DNA from: Oscillospiraceae bacterium
GTDB lineage: Bacteria > Bacillota > Clostridia > Oscillospirales > Ruminococcaceae
Reading direction: 5' to 3'
Length of the DNA: 64,000 nucleotides
NCBI GenBank assembly: GCA_017532085.1
Contig: JAFXJT010000018.1
Span: 1-64,000 of the forward strand
In this document: positions 1 through 8,000 of the stretch, piece after piece
Numbering within the stretch: the first letter of the stretch is position 1
Layout of the letters: each line of letters opens with the position of its first letter
Position numbers and translations under genes: made by a program
Notes under the pieces: model-generated
The model's database searches: none
What the model saw: only the letters and a program-made list of their open reading frames with translations
What the model was told of the DNA's origin: nothing

Positions 1-21
1 AATCCCTCTCTTTCCGCTTCA

Positions 22-57
22 AAAAAACCGACACAGAAATGTGCCGGTTTTTTATTT
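22..57. terminator. Bidirectional intrinsic terminator
   Basis: An A-run, a GC-containing stem (accgacac against gtgccggt, with one mismatch) and a T-run form a hairpin just past the stop of the minus-strand DNA glycosylase gene. It can also end a plus-strand transcript entering from the left. Confidence 0.75.
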
Positions 58-531
58 TTGCCGAATCTGCTGCCAAGCATCCATCAATCGCTCCAGCGAC
101 CACGCCGCATTGGCAGGAGAGGTAGATGGCAGGCAGATCGCTTCTTGTCCGATCATCGGTCGGATCCATTGATCATAACATCGCAGTGCGGTTTTACCAT
201 TAACATAGATTCGCTCAATCGCAGCACACGCTAAGAGCTGCGTCAGATCGTTGGGAATCACATTCCGGATGGTACTGTCAGCACTGCCTTCGATCTCGCA
301 GGAGGCAATCACATCCCATAAAGCGATTCCGTTTGAAAGCAAAAACTCTCGTTTTTCTTCGATGCTCTTAGGCACTTCGCAGTCAACCACTCCTGCACAG
401 ACCTTCCAGAACCGATTTTGCGGATGCCCATAGAAAAACTGCATCTCACGGGATTTCACCGACGGAAAGCTGCCCAGTATCAGAATCCGAGACTGTGCAT
501 TGTAAATCGGTGCAATGGGATGCTGTATCAT
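52..531 (-). CDS. DNA-deoxyinosine (hypoxanthine) glycosylase, uracil-DNA glycosylase superfamily
   Basis: This 159-residue protein resembles the bacterial DNA-deoxyinosine glycosylases of the uracil-DNA glycosylase superfamily, which remove deaminated bases. The N-terminal segment HPIAPIYNAQSRILILGSFP carries the family's GSFPS motif. It is followed by FYGHPQNRFWKV, typical of the subfamily, and by a late STSPANA segment matching the catalytic-side H/S-P-S-P-N/A loop. I placed the start at the ATG at 531 because AGGAGA precedes it at good spacing; the frame is open further upstream (to 618) but without a site. It probably stands alone. The substrate (hypoxanthine or uracil) cannot be fixed from sequence. 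Confidence 0.8.
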   Translation of the reverse strand: MIQHPIAPIYNAQSRILILGSFPSVKSREMQFFYGHPQNRFWKVCAGVVDCEVPKSIEEKREFLLSNGIALWDVIASCEIEGSADSTIRNVIPNDLTQLLACAAIERIYVNGKTALRCYDQWIRPMIGQEAICLPSTSPANAAWSLERLMDAWQQIRQK

Positions 532-905
532 TTGCAAGTCTCCTTTCCTCGATGTCTTCCCGTGTGCTTTCCGAAACGCTTCCGCGGATGCTTTGCAGAC
601 CATCCTCTCAGGAAGCATAAAAACAGAAAAAGCCTCTTCCTATGACAGAAAAGGCTTTTTCAGAGTGGAGACAGTGCGCCCCTACACGAAGATGCGTATT
701 CGTAAATTTCACGTATTTTGAGTTGGTGGAGACCACCATTCGTTTCTTGCTGAATAGTTGAATTCTCAGATGTTGATTATATCGTATCTACGGCGAAATT
801 ATGTCATACTCTCCACTAACTAACGCTGCGTTTGGTGGCGAGTTTCAGCGGTGGTAGTTGGGAGTATATCTAGCTTTAAAATGTGATTAATATCAAGACA
901 CAAGA
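532..905. other. Intergenic stretch without a recognisable gene
   Basis: About 370 bases between the glycosylase and the OLD-type nuclease gene. I see one hairpin with a T-run (626-661) and otherwise no coding frame with a ribosome binding site. Short words such as tggagacag near 666 resemble the 3' end of the tRNA-Val gene at 9911, but the match is only about 10 bases. Confidence 0.6.
626..661. terminator. Intrinsic terminator hairpin
   Basis: An aaaaagcc/ggcttttt stem with a loop of about 18 bases, flanked by A- and T-runs, readable on both strands. It lies about 245 bases beyond the stop of the minus-strand OLD-type gene and could end that transcript. Confidence 0.6.
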
Positions 906-2630
906 CTATTCTATCATCTCACGTATATGCTTTACGACAGCTTTAAATGATTTCGGTAGGTTTCTACATTTTTTAGCATTAAGCACTTGATTAATTAACA
1001 CATACCCTTTTACTTTCTTATCATAATCGAACAGTAGTTCTTTTTGCATTTCATTTAAATCGCTAGTATTACTTAAGTTAAGTGCAGTGTAAAAAGCCTT
1101 ACAGTATGATGGACATGTTATCAGATCGACTTCCAGGGCATATCGCATTGATACAATATGATATTTCCAGAGAATGCTTAGTGTCTCATCGTATTTGTTC
1201 ATTATATACGCATTTAGTATTTTTTCTTGATCCTCAGGCTCAATTAATTCTAAAATGGGGGATGATGTTTTTATCTCGTTTTTATATTGTGGAATACCAT
1301 CATCATCAAGACTATCTTTACGAATATTCCTCAAATAAGGTTGAAACACATCTCTATCAACTACACATAAAAATGGGATCCCAAGTTCTTTTGCAATTGC
1401 ATAAGGATATTTTATATTCTTTTCACCATCCGCAGGTATCAGAGAAATACCTTCTTCTTCAATGTCAATCCCTGATATTTTTAAAACTGTTTGGATAACC
1501 TTGCAATCGTTTGGACTTTCAGTAATGATAATATATTTACTAAAAAAGAAATCACTGTTTTTGAAATCGAAAAAGTTATAATATCGTTCTTCATCAAACG
1601 AATATTTTCTCAGAAAATCAGAAGGAGTTTGGAATATTTCAGTTACAACAGCTCTTTGAGAATCTTTTGTTTTTCTGCATAGGGCGATTGCTTCATGTCC
1701 TAATCTATCTATAATTACGGTGGAATGAGTCGTGACAATAAAAGATGTACGAGGATACTTATCTGCATTCTTCAACGATTCGATTAGCTGACGTTGTGCT
1801 TGAGGATGCATATTTAATTCGGGTTCATCAATGCCAACCAAAAAGTCTTTATCTTTAACAAAAGAAATCGCAATCGAGATTGCAAAATATATAGCACTCT
1901 GTATTCCACTTCCACAATTCTCAATGCTATTTTCTTGTGAATCCTCAAGAAAGAGAAGCGTAACATTTTTTAAAATCAAATCAATTAAGTCTGCATTATA
2001 TGTGTGTAAATCAAATTTATGACTTTTGGAAAACGGATAGTACTCTTGGATTTTAGAAAGAGCCGGTCTATAAATACTATCCTCTACTTTTTTTACTAGC
2101 CTATCAGCTATAGGCTGAATAGTATTCCTATTAAATGTTTGTGTTGAGAATATTTGTTTCAGTAATTTATATGCTATGCCACTTGAAGATGAAAAAGCTG
2201 CATCGTAATTTCTAATAATAGGAATGTAAATATATTCAAACCCAGCTATTAGTTTTCTAAATTCCTCTATGTCAATACTTTTGCGTTCTTGAGAACCTAG
2301 TATCACTTCATATGTCGGATTCTTTCTATCCCATCTATATGAAAACTTAATAGTAAGTCTCCCGTTTCGAACGAAGTCTGAATAAATATCTGCCGCGGGT
2401 ATATCTGTAAATACAACAGTAATAGCTGGTCTTGAATTTTTACTATATCTGTGCGATTCATTAATAAACGATTCTTTTTCTTCTTCAAAATTGAAGAAAG
2501 CATTTAATGCTCGAAGAACATGCGATTTACCAGCATTATTTGCTCCCACAAGAGCGAACATCCGTTGTAGCGCAATGGTTGCTTTTTTTATCGAACGAAA
2601 TCTTTCAATTTTAACTGATAATATTTTCAA
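906..2630 (-). CDS. OLD-family ATP-dependent nuclease (AAA ATPase plus TOPRIM)
   Basis: This 574-residue protein combines an SMC/RecF-like ATPase with a C-terminal TOPRIM nuclease domain, the layout of overcoming-lysogenization-defect (OLD) proteins. Visible motifs are the Walker A GANNAGKS (residues 29-36), an ABC-like signature near GSGIQSA, Walker B FLVGIDEPELNMHP, and a TOPRIM core with a Glu in IIITESPNDC and an Asp pair in VVDRDVF. Start: TTG at 2630, preceded by GAGGG; an upstream TTG at 2672 lacks a good site. No UvrD-like helicase (Gabija partner) or other partner is next to it, so it looks like a stand-alone class 1 OLD, possibly phage defence. The gene is clearly more AT-rich than the core genes, which suggests transfer. 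The TOPRIM assignment is firm; the defence role is inferred. Confidence 0.85.
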   Translation of the reverse strand: MKILSVKIERFRSIKKATIALQRMFALVGANNAGKSHVLRALNAFFNFEEEKESFINESHRYSKNSRPAITVVFTDIPAADIYSDFVRNGRLTIKFSYRWDRKNPTYEVILGSQERKSIDIEEFRKLIAGFEYIYIPIIRNYDAAFSSSSGIAYKLLKQIFSTQTFNRNTIQPIADRLVKKVEDSIYRPALSKIQEYYPFSKSHKFDLHTYNADLIDLILKNVTLLFLEDSQENSIENCGSGIQSAIYFAISIAISFVKDKDFLVGIDEPELNMHPQAQRQLIESLKNADKYPRTSFIVTTHSTVIIDRLGHEAIALCRKTKDSQRAVVTEIFQTPSDFLRKYSFDEERYYNFFDFKNSDFFFSKYIIITESPNDCKVIQTVLKISGIDIEEEGISLIPADGEKNIKYPYAIAKELGIPFLCVVDRDVFQPYLRNIRKDSLDDDGIPQYKNEIKTSSPILELIEPEDQEKILNAYIMNKYDETLSILWKYHIVSMRYALEVDLITCPSYCKAFYTALNLSNTSDLNEMQKELLFDYDKKVKGYVLINQVLNAKKCRNLPKSFKAVVKHIREMIE

Positions 2631-3054
2631 AATAATCCCTCTTTCAATTTCAATCCGGCTTATTTCTATCAAATCAGAATCATTATCTTTGCTTTTGGGC
2701 GCATTAAAAAGTTTATACAGAACTGATATTTTCTGATTAAACCATTAAGTATGATAAATTTTTCTCAAAATTGCCGTCAATGCCGTCATTGCTATAGTTT
2801 TTGAGTTAATACTCGAGTCCTGCTGTTACAGCATCGAATGCCCCCGACATAATGAGCGTAGTGTTTACTCCTTGTTTTCGACATTTCAATTCTCAACTGT
2901 GAAGGAGTACCGTTTGTTCAGCCTACATCGGAATAATAGATGCATAAATGTACTCTATATGTATGTAAGTGGGTAAGCTCTTATAAACTGTTTTTCATCA
3001 ACCTGTCATAATACGCCTTAGCTGATGGTGAGTTCATGTATAAAACACATAGTT
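2631..3054. other. AT-rich intergenic stretch, possible decayed DNA
   Basis: About 420 bases lie between the start of the OLD-type gene and the stop of the truncated methylase. A type I specificity subunit would normally follow hsdM here, but no frame longer than a few codons is found downstream of the methylase stop. An inverted repeat (tactcctt at 2867-2874 and aaggagta about 28 bases later) is the only structure seen. Confidence 0.5.
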
Positions 3055-3735
3055 CTACTTTTCATCTCGTAAGCCCAATTCATCTAGATATTCAACCACA
3101 CGACTGTGAGCAACTACAAGATTAGCCTCTATTGCTGACAGTTCCTTACTTATTGCCGAGATATCCATTTCTGTATCCTCATCATCAGTATCTATGTATT
3201 TAGATACCCTAAGAGCATAATCATGGCCAGCAATGTCTTGGGCTGAAGCTTTTATAGATACACCATCTTCGGTATCTCGATTCTTGAAAATGCTGATCAC
3301 ATCATTGCTACGAAGTAGATTCTGCTTTTTCCCTTTTTCATAGAACATTTCTGAACTTGCATCAATAAAGAGAATATCGGTATTGCTTCGATTTTTCTTG
3401 AAAACCATCAAACAAAGAGAAGGAGTATTCTCACCGTAAAGGCGGGGCGGAAGTGCAATAACAGCGTCGAGAAAATTCGCCTCTATGATTCTTTGACGAA
3501 TCACCTGTTCAGAACCGACCCTATATAATACTCCTTGTGGAACAACAACTGCCATTCTACCATTTTGTTCATCCAGGCACTTCAGCATATGCAGAATAAA
3601 CGCATAACTGCAATAGCTTTTTGCAGGCACTCCCCACTCAAATCTTCTAAATGGATCCATCGAAGGGGTCATATCTATATCCATTCCGGAATGAAATACA
3701 TTGTCCCAATGATCAAGTGTGAAAGGGGGGACTCC
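3055..3735 (-). pseudogene. hsdM: 5'-truncated type I restriction DNA methylase (HsdM C-terminal part)
   Basis: The reading frame encodes the C-terminal part of an N6-adenine DNA methyltransferase of the HsdM type: MAVVVPQGVLYR, ANFLDAVIALPPRLY and TPSLCLMVFKKNR are characteristic. An ATG at 3684 could start a 209-residue product, but homology continues upstream through DHWDNVFHSG to PPF of catalytic motif IV (usually NPPF/Y), where the preceding residue is now Val. Upstream of about 3735 the frame runs antisense through a recombinase gene and hits a stop near 3788. The SAM-binding motif and helical N-terminal domain are missing, and no hsdS or hsdR is nearby. I read it as a dead remnant of a restriction-modification locus. 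Confidence 0.8.
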
Positions 3736-3744
3736 AACAAGCGC

Positions 3745-4578
3745 AATGTGCTCTCCCCTTCTACGATCAGAGACTACGAAGGTATTCTAAAACACCGCTT
3801 TCCATCGATTATGCACATCGACATCCATGAGCTGACCAGCTTCGATCTCTAGCGCGCCATCAACGATGAAGCACTGACAGTCAGCCGGAAGACGATTTCA
3901 GAGGCGAAAAACCTGATTGCCACGGCACTAAAGCTCTACGGAGTTCATCTGAATACAAACGTCACACTCCCGCCGAAGAAGCCGAAAATCAAGAAGCTGC
4001 CAACTGTTGCGCAGGTTGTTGAACTCGTTCGCGGCACGGATATTGAACTGCCATGCCTGCTGGCGCTGTGGCTTTCCCTGCGTGTGAGTGAAGTGCGCGG
4101 CTTGCAATTCGGTGACCTGAAAGACGGCGTACTAACAGTTCAGCGCAGCAAGCTGTACCTTGGAGGCGAAGACGTCGTCCGCGACGTGAACAAGACCTTC
4201 CTCTCCACCAGACAGCTTGTGCTGCCCGAATACCTGATCCGAATGATCGAAGCAATCCCGCATGAAAACGATGACGATTTCATCGTCCCGGTCAACTACC
4301 AGATCATCCGAAAACACCTCCGAAAGCTGGCACAAGCAAAGGGGTATACGCTCACTTTTCATGATCTGCGTCATCTGAATGCGAGCTTAATGCTTGCACT
4401 TGGCATCCCCGATAAGTACGCAATGGAGCGCGGCGGGTGGTCTACTCCGAGCACACTGAAATCTGTATACCAGCACACCTTCACCGAAGAACGCAAAAAG
4501 GTTGATGAGCAGATTGACGGCTTTTTCAATGCGATTCTCGGGGAGGAAGAATCCCCGCAGGATGAGCCGCAGGAATAA
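3745..4578 (+). pseudogene. Tyrosine recombinase/phage integrase, 5'-truncated with an in-frame amber stop
   Basis: From about 3745 the frame reads NVLSPSTIRDYEGIL, the core-binding domain typical of Firmicutes phage and ICE integrases. A TAG at 3850-3852 interrupts it where a Gln codon is expected (SFDL-stop-RAINDEA). The same frame resumes and runs to the TAA at 4578. The catalytic domain is otherwise intact: the first Arg in SLRVSEVRGL, the HDLRH box, then MERGGWSTPSTL and the Tyr in VYQHTF. The N-terminal arm-binding part is lost at the junction with the methylase remnant. A GTG at 4084 could give a 164-residue catalytic fragment, but a functional product is unlikely. Confidence 0.8.
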
Positions 4579-4633
4579 GGCGAAAGTACGTTGCCGGACG
4601 AAAGCGTGATTTCCCTTTCTATTCCGATACAGC

Positions 4634-4679
4634 AAACACGCCGTTCCCCATAAAACAGGGAGCGGCGTGTTTCTTTTTT
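4634..4679 (+). terminator. Intrinsic terminator after the recombinase remnant
   Basis: A strong stem (aaacacgccgttcccc against gggagcggcgtgttt, one bulged/mismatched position) is followed by ttcttttttc about 60 bases past the recombinase stop. Confidence 0.85.
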
Positions 4680-4800
4680 CAGTCGAGTTGAACATTAACC
4701 TGCATCATGATCACCAGGGAAAGCATCACGAATGCCGGTTGCCTTCAATCCGGGAAATTGCTCCCGTCACAATGCACAACAACGATTCTATCCGCACATT

Positions 4801-4901
4801 CGTGTACACTTGCCCCGAAAAGCAGTTGAAAAAAAGGGGGCTTCTTTTTCCGGAAAATCATTCCCGCCGCAAGGTAAAGAAAAATGCCATAAACACGTGT
4901 T
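4801..4901. repeat. Imperfect ~100-bp direct repeat, copy A
   Basis: This stretch begins cgtgtacacttgccccgaaa, contains ttctttttccgg, and ends gaaaaatgcc...aaacacgtgtt. It is matched in the same orientation at 9776-9881, by eye at roughly 80% identity with a small length difference. The two copies bracket only the 1525-residue LRR gene and its promoter. The recombinase remnant lies about 220 bases upstream. It could be an attachment-site-like duplication or a repeated intergenic unit. Confidence 0.7.
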
Positions 4902-4982
4902 GTTTACACAGGCAACCGACTGTCAGTCCATAATGCTGTTATTCACCTTCTTGGAACAGAAACCATTCTTGTTACATACAAC

Positions 4983-5011
4983 TTGACATTTTTCAAATTA
5001 TTGTATACAAT
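4983..5011 (+). promoter_or_regulatory. Sigma-A type promoter for the LRR-dockerin gene
   Basis: TTGACA (4983-4988), 17-base spacer, TACAAT (5006-5011), about 45 bases before the start codon. Confidence 0.8.
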
Positions 5012-5055
5012 GGAAATATACATACACAGTCCGTTTCAACATTCAGGAGGTTCCC

Positions 5056-8000
5056 ATGAAAAAGCACGATTTCAGACGCATTCTGTCCGCAGCGATGGCC
5101 TGTACGGTCATCCTCGGTTCTGTTCTCTCCCCTGCACAGAACAGTTTCCCATACACGCAAATTGCCGTTGCCGAAGAAACAGCGTCCGGCTGTTCCTTTG
5201 ATGCAGAAACCGGTGTTCTGACGCTGAGCGGAGAATTCAGCAAAGAAGCCGTACAGGCATACAGCAAAAACACGGCAGTCAAGACGGTTGTAACCGCCGA
5301 GGAGGGAGCTGTTTTCCCGGCAGACTGCTCGAATCTGTTTTTCTCTTTCTGTGCTGAGACAATGGATCTCTCGCATGCAGATACCTCCAGAGTCATTACT
5401 ATGTACAATATGTTCGCACACTGCTCGAATCTCACTTCGCTGGATCTCAGCAGCTTTGACACCTCCAATGTGACGAATATGTACGGGATGTTTGAACACT
5501 GCTGGAAGCTCAAATCCCTGAATGTCACCAGCTTTGATACCTCCCGTGTCACGACGATGCACGGCCTTTTTGCATCCTGCGGCTCGCTGGAATCACTTGA
5601 TATCAGCAACTTCAATACATCCTGCGTCACAAGTATGGCAGGGATGTTCAATGGGTGCGGCAGTCTGGAATCGATTGACGTCAGCAGTTTTGACACGTCA
5701 GGCGTTGTCAATTTCGGTGTGATGTTCAGCGGCTGTGCGCGTCTGACCGAACTGGATCTCAGTACCTTTAACACTTCAAAGGCCCGGTACATGTCCGGAA
5801 TGTTTTCTGCTTGTTACGATTTGACTGATCTGGATCTCAGCAGCTTTGATACTTCCAATGTGAGAGAGATGGGAACAATGTTCCGGTTTTGCTACTCGCT
5901 GAAAGAACTGAACCTTGCAAGCTTTAACACCGCTGTCACGAGGGATATCGACGATATGTTCACCGACTGTACGGAGTTGGAAACAATCTATGTTTCGGAT
6001 CAGTGGACAACCGCGAATATTCGTACCTACGGCGGTGACAACTTATTCAACGGGTGTCAGGCATTGGTCGGCGGAAACGGCACCAAATATGACCCGGAAC
6101 ACATTGACTACAAATTTGCTCATATTGACAGTACATCCTCGCCGGGCTATCTGACCAAAGGAACACCGGGACGCGGCGGAAGCTGGGACGGAACAAAACA
6201 GCATTACTACGGCATTTTTGAAAAGCCAGCCGCCGAGGCTGATACCGAAAAGCAGGCACGCCCCGCGATGCAGCAGGAACTGAATGCTTCTGAACCGGAA
6301 ACAGCCGTTTCAGAAGACTCCCCTGCCGAAACAAACAGTTTTCTTCCTGGCGACCTGAACTGCGACGGCAATTTGTCCATTTCAGATGCTGTTTTGCTAT
6401 GCCGCTGTGTCGCAGAAGACAGCACGCTGCAAATCTCCGAAGCAGGTCTTGCCAATGCCGATCTGGATGCGGATTCATGCATCACGACAATGGATATCAC
6501 GATGATGCTCCGGCTGCTTGACGAACGTGCAGCAGAAGGTGCACCGGCGTATTTCATCCTGCTCGGCGAATACAACGAAGAAACCCAAGCTGTTGATCTG
6601 AACTGGATGTGCAGTGAAAAAACGGAGCGCGTTGACATTCTTCAATCGACAGACGGTGCCGAATACCTGATACTGGAATCCTTCACGGACGCGGATGCCT
6701 GGTCCGTGCCGGTCAGCAGCCTGTCCGGTTCTGTCTCGTTCAAGGCAGCTTATACGACAGAGAATCAGCAGACCGTTGAATCCAATATCGTACAGATTAC
6801 GCTTTCGGATACGGGTGCCGCGGTCACATTCCCGGATTCGGATGGCGACGGCGTAGAGGATGTGATGGAGTCGATCACCGGATCCGACCCGCAAAAAACA
6901 GACACCGACGGTGACGGTCTGACCGATTTTCAGGAGATTTACCAGACCGGAACTGACCCCACAAAATATGGCTCCGTTCAGAGTGGAAAGCCGGATTCTG
7001 CCGCAGACAGCGACTTCGACGGCATTACAAACGCTGATGAACTGCTGATGGAAACAAATCCGCTGAACCATGATACGGACGGCGACGGTTTGTATGACGG
7101 TACCGAAGTGAACCAGTATCAGACGAATCCGCTGCTGCCCGATACGGACGGCGATGGACTGCCGGACAACTTTGAGATTCGTTACAGTTTGAATCCCCTG
7201 TCTGAAACAACAGATGAACAAAATGATGCCGACCGCATCATCACACAGCAAATTTCACCAATCAGCTTTGTGCTTCAAGAGCTCAACACCGCGGACAGCC
7301 CGTACTCGATCTCAGCTGTTGCACAGGTCAGCGGCGTTGCTGACCAGGAAATCGCCTTTGAGAACAGCGGATATACCACGGCACTGCAAAATGATGCGCT
7401 GATCGGCGGTGTATTTGATATCACGATCGAGGATTACTGCAAGACAGAATCCATCCGCGTGAATCTGTTTGTGAAGGAACCGTACCGTTCCAACACACTG
7501 AACATTTATCCGGAACACGGCTTGTTCGAGGGCATCAAACGTCTGTGTCTGTTTCGGTTTTATCCGGAAATCGGTACACTGCTTCCCCTCGTCACGCAGT
7601 ACGATACATTGACAAATAAAGTGTCAGCCGATCTGACAGACGGCGGCACATACTGCCTGATGGATATGGAAATCTGGCTGGATATGCTGAATATTTCACC
7701 GGAAGACATAGAGGAAACAGAGAGCGTCACCGAGCCCACAGCGGCAGAAGAACAGGTCGAACACCGTCCGAAGTCACTGTTTGCAAAATCGGTTCCAATT
7801 GACGTTGTATTTGTTCTGCAAACAGCAGGACCGGAATATGGAAAGGAAATCTTTGAGCAGCAGATTCAGGCAATCAGAAGCAACTGCCGTAAGCTGTTCA
7901 TCGACTACACCAATGTCCGGGTCTCTGTGATTGAATATCAGGGATGGAGATCAAAGCTGCTGAAATTCAATGGAAGGAACTACTGTACGAATATCACGGC

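Noticed and set aside
661..680. Possible attachment site: the word agtggagacag also found at the 3' end of tRNA-Val (9911)
   Set aside because: Only about 11 bases match, with no extension into the T-arm, so it is too short to define an island edge.
2860..2920. Inverted repeat tactcctt/aaggagta as a terminator or IS end
   Set aside because: A 28-base loop, low GC and no T-run or transposase nearby; no target duplication was visible.
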